DNA of 64,000 nucleotides from Dugong dugon (taxonomy: Eukaryota > Chordata > Mammalia > Sirenia > Dugongidae). This document shows, in pieces, positions 10,586 through 21,384 of this stretch (positions are counted from its first letter, which is position 1; each line of letters opens with the position of its first letter). The position numbers were made by a program, and so were the translations under genes. The notes beneath the pieces were generated by a model. It was given only the letters and a program-made list of their open reading frames with translations. It was not told the origin of the DNA and ran no database searches. The stretch lies in NCBI GenBank assembly GCA_030035585.1, contig CM057472.1:94051601-94115600 (forward strand), written 5' to 3'.

Positions 10586-11223
10586 TGTGATGGTTAAGGT
10601 TATGTGTCAACTTGGCTAAGCGATGATTCTCAGTATTATGCAATTTTCTTCCATTTTGTAATTATCCTCCATTTTGTGACCTGATGTGGTTCTCTTCTAT
10701 TTTGTGATCTAACGTAAAGGCGTTTCCTTGGGGGTGTGGCTTGCGTCCAAAATATAGGGCAGCTCTGGCAGGGCTCTTCTTTGCTCTGGATCCTGCTTCT
10801 CAAATGTCATCATCTTATTTCTACCACTTGGGACTTAAGCTAGCAGCCTGTCGTCTGACCTGTTGATTTTGAAATTCACCAGCTTCTGTAGCCCTGTGAA
10901 TCAGCAGCCTGCCATCTGACCTGCTGATCTTGGGTTCGCCAGGCCCTGTAACCACGTGAGTCAGCAGAAGCCTCCAACCTGATGTCTGACCCACAGATTT
11001 GGGACTTGCCAGCCTCCACAACCACGTGAGCCATTTCCTTGAGATAAATCCCTCTCTCTCTCTCTAGAGAGAGAGAGAGCCCTGGTGGCATAGTGGTTAA
11101 GAGCTCAGCTGCTACCCAAAAGGTTGGCAGTTCAAATCCAGTAGCTGCTCCTTGGAAACTCTATGGGGCAGTTCTACTCTGTCCTATAGGGTCACTATGA
11201 GTCAGAACCAACTTGATGGCACC

Positions 11224-11254
<31 letters not shown>

Positions 11255-11280
11255 CTTCATTAGAGAACCTAGCCTAAGAC
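10586..11280 (+). mobile_element. ERVL-type solo LTR (MLT2-like), interrupted by SINE
   Basis: The LTR begins TGTGATGGTTAAGGTTATG and ends GAGAACCTAGCCTAAGAC, the termini I associate with ERVL LTRs. A polyadenylation-like GATAAATC lies near 11,043. Three imperfect 60-70-bp units occupy 10,842-11,032. A SINE splits the CT/TA-rich tract near the 3' end. I find no convincing target duplication. Partial relatives lie at 16.4, 20.2 and 41.4 kb. Confidence 0.78.
11079..11235 (+). mobile_element. AfroSINE inside LTR
   Basis: The complete sequence runs from GCCCTGGTGGCATAGTGG to GATGGCACCTAACAACAACA. It is inserted between a CT/GA palindromic run and an (AT)n run of the host LTR. Its tail has the ACCTAACAAC form otherwise typical of the RTE LINE. 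Confidence 0.88.
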
Positions 11281-11284
11281 GGGG

Positions 11285-11553
11285 CCCAAGAGGAAGAGGG
11301 AATGGGTTTGGTAAATAGTTACCCAATCTCTGACAGACTCTAACCCCTAAGTCACCAAAGATCTGTCCTCTTCTTCCACGCATAGAATACACTCACCGCT
11401 TTCCTCAAGCGACATAAACCAAAATCCTATCTGATCAATGCCTCCAGCTCAAAGTGTAGCATCTCTATGTGACCACAGACTACTTTATCAAGTCCAGATA
11501 TGGCTCCTCATCATCTAGTTTTAATGATATAAGATGGCAAATTACTTGTACCT
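11285..11553. other. Unassigned DNA
   Basis: No recognisable repeat or gene between the LTR and the RTE target duplication. Confidence 0.5.
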
Positions 11554-11562
11554 ACTCACTCT

Positions 11563-12871
11563 ACTATCTAACTAACAGAATGGGAAACACTATTGTTCAT
11601 ATCGCTTGCAAGCAAAATTTTGCTGAAGATCATTTAAAAGTGGCTGCAGCAGTATATCAGCAGGGAACTGCCAGAAATTCACACTGGATTTAGAAGAGGA
11701 CGTGGAACCAGGGATATCATTGCTGATGTCAGATGGATCCTGGCCGAAAGCAGAGAATACCAGAAAGATGTTTATTTGTGTTTTATTGAATATGCTAAGG
11801 CATTTGACTGTGTGGATCATAACAAATTATGGAGAACATTGCAGAAAATGGGAATTCTGGAACACTTAATTGTGCTCATGAGGAATCTGTACATGAATCA
11901 AGAGAAAGTCATTTGAACAGAACAAGGGGATACTGCATGGTTTAGAGTCAGGAAAGATGTGCATCAGGGGTGTATCCTTTCACCATACCTATTCAATCTG
12001 CATGCTGAGCAAATAATCCAAGAAGCTAGACTATATGAAGAAGAACGGGGCATCAGGATTGAAGAAAGACTCATGAACAATCTGCGTTATGCAGATGACA
12101 CAACCTTGCTTGCTGAAAGTGAAGAGGACTTGAAGCACTTGAAGATGAAGATCAAAGACCACAGCTTTCGGTATGGATTACACCTCAACATAAAGAAAAC
12201 AACAGTCCTCACAACTGGACCAATAAGTAACATCGTGATAAATGGAGAAAAGATTGAGGTTGTCAAGGACTTCATTTTACTTGAATCCACAATCAACACC
12301 CATGGAAACAGCAGTCAAGAAATCAAAAGATGCATTTCATTGGGCAAATCTGCTGCAAAAGACCTCTTTAAAGTGTTGAAAAGCAAAGATATAACCTTGA
12401 GGACTAATGTGGGCCTGACCCAAGCCATGGTATTTTCAATAGCTTCATATGCATGCAAAGGCTGGACAATGAATAAGGAAGAGGGAAGAAAAATTGACGC
12501 CTTTGAATTGTGGTGCTGGCAAATACTGAATATACCATGGACTGCCAAAAGAACCAACAATCTGTCTTGGAAGCAGTACAGCCAGAATTCTCCTTAGAAG
12601 CAAGGATGGTGAGACTACATCTCACATATTTTTGGACATGTTATCAGGAGGGATCAGTCCCTGGAGAAGGACATCATACTTGGTAAAGTAGAGGGTCATC
12701 GAAAAAGAAGAAGACCCTCAATGAGATGGATTGACACAGTGGCTGCAACAATTGGCTCAAGCATAGCAACAATTGTGAGGATGGTGCAGGACCCAGCAGT
12801 GTTTCGTTCTGTTGTGCTCGGGGTTGCTATGAGTTGGAACCAGCTCGACGGCACCTAACAACAACAACAAC
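11563..12871 (+). mobile_element. RTE-clade LINE, 5'-truncated, with target duplication
   Basis: The copy runs from within the RT domain to the 3' tail (GACGGCACCTAACAACAACA). ACTCACTCT occurs on both sides (11,554-11,562 and 12,872-12,880) and is a plausible 9-bp target duplication. It is about 1.3 kb against an expected full length of over 3 kb, with the endonuclease domain missing through 5' truncation. It is the best-preserved RT in the window. Confidence 0.85.
11690..12597 (+). pseudogene. RTE reverse-transcriptase ORF remnant
   Basis: The frame encodes RT palm and thumb sequence and part of the C-terminal region. It shows FIEYAKAFDCVDHNKLW, then HQGCILSPYLFNL, then the catalytic motif RYADD, about 44-47 residues into the uninterrupted 212-codon part beginning at 11,959. 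Just upstream an in-frame TGA at 11,914-11,916 replaces what other copies show as CGA (ATT-CGA-ACA). Near 12,560 a lost A in a short A run shifts the frame, giving the early stop at 12,597. The catalytic aspartates survive, but the protein could not be complete. I see no sign of selection or a host promoter. Confidence 0.8.
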
Positions 12872-12884
12872 ACTCACTCTGCAA

Positions 12885-13640
12885 TATAAAATGTTATAAT
12901 GAAGACAGGACAACTATAATCAATACTCTCATTTTGAAAACACACTTACAGTAGACCATAGTGTCTTAGCAAAATAAACCTGTACCAGGGAGACATTGTG
13001 AGGTACCTCTACCCTGGTATTAAGGGAATGTCCTTGATTAGATCTTAATACTGTTCTCTGAAGGGCCCTCTTCTGGCCTTTGCTTTCTGTGGCCCATGAT
13101 ACCACTTCCCAGAAGGTTCTTTCTCTCTACTGTTCTATATGCCCACACCCGAAGTGGGTATTTGCAATGATGTACCCTTTTGGGTGACCTACAGTTTCTA
13201 CAGATGGCTTCTTGATGCTGTAAGTCTGGGCACCCAAATGTATTTTTTTAATGCTCAGTTGATCGTTTCTTTAGTGCTTTAATTTTAATGCATGGAGTGT
13301 TGAGCAATACAGTTCAAAAACTTAGATTTTTCATCTATTTGTTTTTACTTCATACCTTATGGAAGTGACTACATTCAAACTGTTCCCTAGGTAATTTTGA
13401 AGGCTGGTTTATTTCTGTGCTTTCTCATCTCCATAAGTCTCTTTCTCAATTTAATGTAAATAGCTAGAGATTACCTGAAATAATAAGTGAGAAAGCCATG
13501 CATTTAATTTTGGTTTTCCTACGGCGCAAAAACCTGAAGTCTTTGCAGGCTTTCGTTGCTCAAAACCCTTTTTCAATTTTATATTCTAGTGTTTGAGATT
13601 TAGAAGCAATTAGAGCTTTTTGAACATTTTGAAGCCCTGA
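12885..13640. other. Unassigned, apparently single-copy DNA
   Basis: No repeat family, open frame or RNA gene recognised. Confidence 0.45.
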
Positions 13641-13659
13641 ATTTCTAGACTCTCTCTTT

Positions 13660-14062
13660 AAAGAACAGAAATTTATTTTCTCGCAGTTCTGAAGGCTAGA
13701 AATCTGAATTCAGAGCTATAGTCTCTCTCTCTGCCAGCTCAAGGAAAATTTCCTTCTTGTCTCTTTCAGCTTCTGGTAACCCAGACATTTCTTCGTGTTT
13801 CTTGGTGTACAGATGAATTTTCACATGATGTCTTCCCTTTGTGTGTGATTCTGTTTCCCTCTCTGTCCTTCTCGTTTATAAAATGCCACTCAAAAGGGAT
13901 TAGTATTGGAATCAATCCTACTCCAATATGACTTCATTAACTCAGCTGACATAATCTACAAAGAAAACCCCTACTTCTCCACTAAACGAGCTCACATTTA
14001 CTGGTGTAGAGTTAAGATTTCAACATATCTTTTGGGGGAACATAATTAAATCTATAGCAGGA
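13660..14062 (-). mobile_element. MLT1-like MaLR solo LTR
   Basis: On the minus strand the LTR starts near the complement of TTTTGGGGGAACATAATTAA and ends in the polyadenylation segment (complement of ACAGAAATTTATTTTCTCGC). The order of blocks matches MLT1. The 3' terminus of the LTR is missing. Confidence 0.7.
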
Positions 14063-14064
14063 GG

Positions 14065-15600
14065 GGACCCATAACACAGTATTTAAAGACGATTCTAAAA
14101 AAGGGAAAGCAATTTATTTTTACATTTAAATGATAGACTCAATTTTGTCTTTACTCTTAGATTACACAATAAAAATAAATAAATAAACGAGTAACGACTC
14201 AAGATAAGTGAGAAAATATTTTGTGGTAATCACAGAAAAATTTGGAATGTCAGTGCTTTCAAAACTTATACCTTGGACAATGTTAAATGTTTTACCACAT
14301 ATACAATAAAGAGGGACCATTTTTTAATAATATTGATCAGGGAGGTAACAACATCTAAGTTTACCTAATGATATCCTTTACTTTAAGACTTCTAAAGCAC
14401 TAAATACATTCAAATACAATCACAGTCTATATTCTAATGCTTGAGAACTTAAGACAGATTCTAGACATGAGTTTATTATGCTCGTCAAATATATATCTGG
14501 GATTTATTCCACATTAGAAACACTTATACTCACTTTTCCAAATGTGAGTAGGTTTTATTTTACTATATTTAAGAGAGGTTTGGAGTATCCCATTAGTAAC
14601 TAGAGAAAATAATGAGACAAATATTTCAAACAAAAGCATGAAAGACAAGGGGGAAAAATCTTGCAAATCTATTTTGAGTCATGGAAAAGAACATAAAACT
14701 CTAAAATACTTTGAAGTGCTGGAAAGTGTTAACAGTTGAAAATATAGAAATGCACTGGTATAATGATTGGTATTGTTGTTGATTGGATACAGTTTTGCTC
14801 TGGATTAATTACATGGAAATTTCAGTCACTCAGATAATGTCAGTGGAATACCACAGAAAAGAAAAGCTTGAGCAATCGCACCATACAGACATCCCATACA
14901 GATGTGCTGCATAAATATTTCCCAGGATGCTCTGGACAGCTGTGATGTAAAATTAGAAAATCAGATTCAAATTATGCACAAGGGGGAAAAAAAAAAAAAA
15001 CCTGAGTCAAGCCAAGTCTTGACATTCAGTGTAAGAGAATCAGAAGATGTCAGACTAACAACCAGTTACAAAAACGAAGAATTTAACTGAACACCATATT
15101 AAAGGAACAAATACATTTTGTGAAAGTCATATAAATAAACCTATGAAAATAAAATGTTACAAAAAGGAAAGGTAGATCAACTTTCTGCCAGTGCAAACAC
15201 TGAAATTAAATACTAGATCATAAAAGGAAATGGAAGCACAAAGACAAAATAATCATGCAAATTTGCAAAATTCTGAATTTCATATAACTCTAAGGACTTA
15301 AAAAATTTTTTATCAAGAGCTTGTGTATAATTATAATTCCCATCATTGAGAGAATATTAAATTGAACTCTCTTTAAAATACAAAAAAAAAAATATCCTTC
15401 CACCACATTGGAATATCAGACAGAAAATTTAACAAGAGAAAAAGACCAATCTCAAATATTTACTACATTATAAACAGAGATAGCAATTGAGTAATGACAG
15501 CACAAAATTAAACTTTTAAATGATATGATGCATGTTTCACTTTTCAGATTTTCTGGAACGGTATAAATTTTGTAGGATTATGAATGGGAATTTGAAGCAA
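14065..15600. other. AT-rich DNA without recognised genes
   Basis: Low-complexity A/T runs are frequent (for example 14,165-14,190 and 14,988-15,000). I recognise no named element. No open frame exceeds what chance allows. Confidence 0.5.
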
Positions 15601-15640
15601 TGACGCCAAATAGAGAAAAACTAGATAAAAATTGTAAATA

Positions 15641-16358
15641 TACCCACTCCTCACTTATGGACGTAGTTAGGTTCCAAAAGTCAGGTTGTTATGCAAAATT
15701 GGCATTATGTGAGAGTCAGGGGCTGTGCCATATCTTTGGAACGGGTGTACCCCCCCCCCACTCACCACCTGTCAGGCGACTCCAGTGCACCTCGGGATGC
15801 ACATGCCATGGGGGGGGGGCCCTCCTTCCCCACGATGCCTTTCCACTACCACATAGCCCACTGGGCTTGAGGGTGGTGGTAGTGTTGTTGGGTGGGTGTT
15901 GCTTACCTCCCATCATCTGCCCTGGGCAAGGACCCCTCTAATCTTCTGTCTGACCCTGCGCCACAGCCCTACTGGCCTCTTTTCTACTCCCCTCCCTCCA
16001 TTCCTGCCTCCCCCCCACTGACCTCCCCTGCACTGCCAGGCCCTTGCCAGGCTTCCTCCTACCGGTCGGCGATTTTGCATCATCCCACTGTGGCCTTGCA
16101 CCCTCAGTGGCCAAAGTGAGATGTAGCGGATGACCTGGAGGTATTCTGTGGCCAGATGGCCACCATTACTACATGGCCTAGTTGTTGCTAGGGCCTCTAG
16201 AATATTGCTGGGGGTGACCCACAAACATACTCCAGGCCCAACCGTGGGTCTTCATGGGGTCCAGACACTGGAGGCACCACCTGAGAATTTTTTCGAAGTT
16301 GTCTGTCATAAATGTGAAATGTAGGATAACGAGATACCCATTAAGTGAGGAGCAGGTG
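15641..16358. mobile_element. TA-flanked inverted-repeat DNA transposon, GC-rich copy
   Basis: The left end TACCCACTCCTCACTTA and the complement of the right end, CACCTGCTCCTCACTTA, form a 17-bp terminal inverted repeat with three differences. TA flanks both ends (15,639-15,640 and 16,359-16,360), as for Tc1/mariner/pogo elements. The 718-bp core is markedly GC-rich compared with its surroundings and holds C9 and G9 runs. Opposite-strand open frames of about 100 codons show no transposase motif, so it is non-autonomous. A second copy lies at 20,094-20,443. Confidence 0.72.
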
Positions 16359-16385
16359 TAGTATGCAATTTACCATGTATGATAC

Positions 16386-16556
16386 TTAAGGGTATGTGTC
16401 AACTTGGCTAGTCCATGATTCTCAGTGGTTTGGCAGATATTATGTAATCATCCTCAATTTTGTGATCTGATGTGAGCAGCCAATCATTTGAAAGAGGAGT
16501 TTTCTTGCAGGTGTGACCTGCGTCCAATGGATGTTCTGGCTTTTCTTTATAATTTT
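16386..16556 (+). mobile_element. ERVL-type LTR 5' fragment
   Basis: It begins TTAAGGGTATGTGTCAACTT, contains AATTTTGTGATCTGATGTGA and GACCTGCGTCCAATGG, and then decays. It corresponds to the first quarter of the LTR at 10,586. Confidence 0.72.
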
Positions 16557-16559
16557 GCT

Positions 16560-19250
16560 TTTCTTTATAGTTTTATCACCCAAGTGATAAACTAGTCACA
16601 TCTAGTTTTTAAATATGTCGTTTACATCTCTTTTAATATATAGAACATTGTTTTCCTTTTGCAACTTATTTGTTGAAGAAACCAAATTTTTTGTCCTGTC
16701 CATTTTCCATGGTTTGGATTTTACTGACTTCATTCTTATGGTTTAATTTAGCATAGGCCACTGAAAAGCCCTAGAAATAAACTTCTACCAATAAGCACCT
16801 CTAGCACCCAAATTATTGTTTTGGAAAACCATTTCCAACTAAATCAAACCAGGGATTCTTAGAGAAATGAATGATGGTAGGCCTGGATCATGAAATGTAC
16901 AAGATGATCTTGGGTCCTTTCATTACCAGATTGCAAGGAAGCTGTCAAACACTGTTAGAGTCATGTCAAAATGACACACAAGTCAACTTGAAGAGTCTTC
17001 CACCAGTTAAACATGGAATCATATGAGCATCAGTAAAAATGATAACTTCAATAGATTAAAACCCATCAGATGTGTTTAAATTCAGTGAGTTCTTAATGAT
17101 ACTCAACCCCACATATAAAATCTAATGGATCCTTTTTAAAGATGCTATGCAATGAAAAATGTTAACTAAAGAAAAGGAATCAAGCATTAATCCTGCCTTT
17201 TCTATTAAAAAAAAAAATTCACAACTGTTAACCAATTAGTAAATGAGAGGAAGTTTTTATTTATAGAAGTATGTCACATATACGTAGAAAGAATAGTACT
17301 ACTTGCATCCTTTCCTTTGAAAATCAGTATCTCTAACATCTCAAAACAGAAACAACTAGATATTACGTGCCACTTGATGAAAGACACAATGGCATCTAAG
17401 AAATAGTCTTGTCAAAAGCTTCAAACCTCAATATGATTAAGCTTCTAGATTCAATCACACATTTACAGGAAATACTGAGAACAGAGGAATATGCTCATTT
17501 CCAGATGTCTCTTTATTGTTAAGAGGTCATTTTTTGTTGACCACTTTACTTTTTCTTCATGTCTTAACTAGCACTAACAGTGGTTTTCTTTTTAGAAACA
17601 GTTTCCGCCAAAATAATGTTTTGCCTTTACTTTATACAAGCTACCCCATAAACTATAATAGTTAGGGAATAGCAATACTTCTTTGAGGTGTGGCTGCATT
17701 GTCATTAGCCAGGTTCATTCATTAGGTACATTACTCACCAGCTTTTCAAAATGCTTTGTTCAAACTTGGACCATAGCTAAATTTATAAATTACTACATGT
17801 TGTGGACTTTCAGGGTCATACTTTATTAGTAGAAACTGTGAATGTTAGTTAAGTCAACAAATTCAATTAGTCTGATTTAATATCTTCTGCAGTTACAAGG
17901 CAAAAGAAGCATAGTACATGTGTGAGTACTAGTGGGTTTTTTCCTCCATCCTACAAAGAAACGTGAAAAAATCCATCATTCAGTGAAGACCATTGATAAT
18001 TAATCTCATGGAGACAGAAGAAAAAAGGAATTGAGTTTTCATGATAGCCTATATGTGGATACATATTTTTGAAGTGTGTCAAGATTGGAATTAACCAGGA
18101 TTTCCCCTGCACTTCTGTGTTGCCTTTTCTTTATCCATATTCTCAAGAACTTCCTCTTTGGAGTTACTTTTGAGAGGTCAAAAAGAACACAATATTTTTG
18201 GCTCTGCATTCAAAATCACTCAAAGCAGAGATATTATTCATGAAATAAATGATTCTGATTTATAAGAGCCAGTATTTATCATTCAATTTCTTAGTTTTAA
18301 AGGGATCAAGTTGTGAAAGTTTAAAGTATAAACAACCTGGAAGTATAATAAAGAGCCACCCAAATGAGTTTATTCATTTTCTTTTCCCATCATCAACTTA
18401 AGAATATGATGGATAAAATTTTATTCTGAGCAAAGTCAATAGATTACATAAAGTCATATCCATAGATGCTGAACATATTGTAGTCTACCAGTAGTGATTT
18501 ATTTCTGTAAACATTAAATACAAGTCTATTTTCCTTTGTGTAATGATCATGATAAACCATTTTTTTAAAAATGAATTATGTACGCAACTATTTAAAAACA
18601 TGCTAAAGCTAATGTTAAAATTAAAAATAATAATATTAAATGCAAAAGAATGATTAATACATTTAAGAAATTTAAATATTATTAATTGGTTTAAAATAAA
18701 GAACCAAAGATGTTAAGACAAATATAAAAGAAAGGCTGGAAGAAGTATTGTTAATGATTGTAAAAGAGAAGAATTTTTGCTTGCAAGAGACACAAAACTG
18801 ACAGAGGCAAATTCACACACACATGCTCATCCATACCACACACACAAAAATATTGGGATATCGCAAAGAAAATGTGAATTCCCAGGCTTCAGGAAATAGG
18901 GGAATTGGGACACTGTGGGTACATCCATAGCAAAAACTTACGGATTTCTCTCTAGGGCCTTGCCCCACCTTACAATTGCTTCTGTTTCTGTCTGCAAATT
19001 TTCACGAGAGGAAGACAATCTGATTCCTTCCAACTAAGTGATATTCTTTCCACAGTCAAGGATCTATTCTTTAGCTATGGCTAAAGGAGCAGAGTCTCAT
19101 AATGCAAAGAGGGTTTCAAGGGTTCAACCCAGGAGAAGACATGTACTACATTATACCAATGCACTCAGATTTATTTTGGAGATAAGGGTAGTTTTCAGAG
19201 AAAAGAATCATTGTTTAGTCACACGTTTCATATGCTCTCATTAATAAAAT
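16560..19250. other. Long AT-rich, largely single-copy stretch
   Basis: I see no confident repeat family over about 2.7 kb, apart from short CA-rich runs near 18,811-18,846. No coding frame is supported. It is one of the longest unannotated stretches in the window. Confidence 0.5.
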
Positions 19251-19257
19251 CTTGTTT

Positions 19258-20085
19258 TTGTTGTCATTGTTGCCATCAAGTTGGCTTGCCTCATAGCAAT
19301 CTTCTGTATAAGAAACAGAACATTGCTGGGTCTTGCGCCATCCTCACAACCTTCGGTATGTTTAAGCCCATTGTTGCAGGTGTTGTGTCAACCCATCTCA
19401 TGGAGGGTTTCTGTAGTTTTCACTGACCCTCTACTATATCAAAAATTTTGTCCTTTTCTATGATAGGTCTTTCTTGATGATGTGTCCAAAGTAAGCAAAA
19501 TGAGGTCTAGCCATCCTCCCTTCTAAGAAGCATTCTGGCTATATTTCATTGGTGTTGAGTCGATTCTGACTCATAACGACCCTATAGGACAGAGTAGAAC
19601 TGCCCCCATATGGTTTCCAAGGAGCAGCTGGTGGAATAGAACGGTCAGCCTTTGGTTTAGCAGCCAAGCTCTTAACCACTGAGCTACCAGGGCTCCCATT
19701 CTGGCTATACTTCTCCCAAAATGGATTTGTTCATTCTTCTGGAAGTCCGTGGTATATTCAATTTTCTTCATCAATCCCTCAATTCAAATGTGTTAAATTC
19801 TTATCAATATTCCTTTTTCATTGCCAATTTTCACATGCATATGAGGCTGTTGAAAAGACCATGGCTTCATTCAGGTGCACCTTAGTCATCAAAGTGACAT
19901 CTTTGCTCTTTAACATTTAACTTTAAAGAGGTCTTTTGTAGCAGATATTCCCAATGCAATGAATCATTTGATTTCTTGACTGCTGCTTCCATGGGCATTG
20001 ATTGTTGATCCAAGTAGAATGAAATAGTTAACAATTTCAATTTCTTTGCCATTTATCATGATGTTGTTTATGGGTGCAAGATCTT
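19258..20085 (-). mobile_element. RTE 3' part, antisense, split by SINE
   Basis: Starting from the complemented tail (TTTTGTTGTCATTGTTGCC), the text follows the RTE 3' UTR and the C-terminal coding region back to about the TCCATGGGCATTGATTGTTG and ATTTATCATGATGTTGTTTA blocks. It is diverged, without an open frame. A SINE splits it at 19,548-19,696. Confidence 0.8.
19548..19696 (-). mobile_element. AfroSINE, antisense, with 17-bp target duplication
   Basis: It is flanked by CATTCTGGCTATATTTC (19,531-19,547) and CATTCTGGCTATACTTC (19,697-19,713), one mismatch in 17. The SINE is the short subtype, complete from tail to head (CACTGAGCTACCAGGGCTCC at the right). Confidence 0.92.
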
Positions 20086-20093
20086 ACAATATA

Positions 20094-20443
20094 CACCTGC
20101 TTCTCACTATCTCACTGACATTTTGCATTTACAACAATAGTAAAAAATCTACTCACTGACTATTTTGTGCATTAGCAGCGTATGTTTGGCAGCAGTGAAT
20201 GCCAAGGTGCAAGGCGAGAGTAATACTGGCTGTGATGGATAAGGTTATGTGTCAGCTGGGCTGGGCCATGATTCTCAGTGGTTTGGCAGTTATGTAATGA
20301 TGTAATCTGGCAGTTATATAATGATGTAGTCATCCTCCATTTTGTGATCAGATGTGTTCATTCTCCATTTTCACATAAGGCCGATTTTTGCATACCGACC
20401 TGGTCTTTGGAACCTAACCATGTTAGTAAGTGAAGAATGGGTG
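20094..20443. mobile_element. TA-flanked inverted-repeat DNA transposon, second copy
   Basis: The left end CACCTGCTTCTCACT and the complement of the right end CACCCATTCTTCACT form the terminal repeat, with TA at 20,092-20,093 and 20,444-20,445. The right arm (CGACCTGGTCTTTGGAACCT) is the complement of the left arm of the copy at 15,641, so this copy is inverted relative to it. An ERVL LTR fragment lies inside. The core differs from the GC-rich core of the first copy. Confidence 0.72.
20231..20372 (+). mobile_element. ERVL-type LTR 5' fragment inside a DNA transposon
   Basis: It starts exactly at the LTR terminus (TGTGATGGATAAGGTTATG) and stops after about 140 bp. A near-duplicated TTATGTAATGATGTAATC / TTATATAATGATGTAGTC unit lies within it. 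Confidence 0.72.
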
Positions 20444-20754
20444 TATCTGTCTTTATTCTGACTCTTTATTTTCATTTTACATCATTAATACCTTTAAAAC
20501 TTTGATGATGACATCATATTGCCATTAATTTTTTACCTATGTATTTTTTTTTTTGCCATATAATGATTTCCTCAATGTTTGGGGCTAGAGTTGACTTATC
20601 TGTATAGTCTCACATTTTAGAGAGTATTAGATGACAGTTACCTTGAAAAACGTCTCCTTAACGAATGACAGTTTTTTTTTCTTAAATGAATAAAAGTAGA
20701 CATAACAAAACTCTAACTTTTAAGGTCAACAGTGGCATAGTACATTTTCTAAAG

Positions 20755-20826
20755 AGGTTATCTGTCTATCTATCTAGCTATCTGTCTGTCTAGTTATATC
20801 TTTATCTTTCTCTATATCTACATATC
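20755..20826 (+). repeat. Degenerate TCTA/TCTG microsatellite
   Basis: TCTGTCTATCTATCTAGCTA and related four-base units continue for about 65 bases with interruptions. Confidence 0.85.
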
Positions 20827-20849
20827 ATCCCACATTCTTTTCTTATAAT

Positions 20850-21332
20850 TGCCTTCCCACCAGGCATCTAGGCTGGTGCTTGTAACTGTCCCAACCAATG
20901 GAGTATGGCATAAGTAATGCTAAGTGACTTTTTCAGTGCTAAGCTATGTAAAAATTACCAGTTCCACCTGGTTCTCTCTTCCTCTTTAGATTCTTTCCCT
21001 TGGACACCAGTCACCATGTTGTGATGACGCCTAGAGTTTATGGACAGGATATGTGTGAGTAATCCAACAAACAACTCCAGCTAAAGTCTCGGCTAACAGG
21101 AATCAGCTACTGCAAGACATGTTAGTAAATGAGACTTCAGATAAGTCCAGTTGTTAGTCTCTGAGCCCTTTTTCTGAAACCCCAGATATTTGGGAGCACA
21201 AACACTCATCCTCACTGTGTGCTGTATGAATTCCTAACCCACAGAAATCACAAGTGGTAATAAATGATTATCACTGTTTTAAGTCACTAATGTTAGGGGT
21301 AATTTGTTACATAGTAACAGATAACTAATGCA
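20850..21332 (+). mobile_element. MLT1-type MaLR solo LTR
   Basis: Landmarks in order are CCAATGGAGTATGGCATAAG, ACACCAGTCACCATGTTG, GACATGTTAGTAAATGAGAC, the polyadenylation signal in GGTAATAAATGATTATCAC, and a terminus near GTAACAGATAACTAATGCA. The 5' boundary is approximate. Confidence 0.72.
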
Positions 21333-21384
21333 TCTATACTATGTTTATATCTATGTTTATATTAGTTTAATCCATGTATCTCCA

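Noticed and set aside
15600..16224. Proline- and glycine-rich frames of 100-113 codons
   Set aside because: They arise from the GC-rich core of the inverted-repeat transposon and exist on both strands; no transposase DDE pattern.
15600..16300. GC-rich block considered as a CpG island or promoter
   Set aside because: CpG dinucleotides are not dense, no gene follows, and the block is bounded exactly by transposon inverted repeats.
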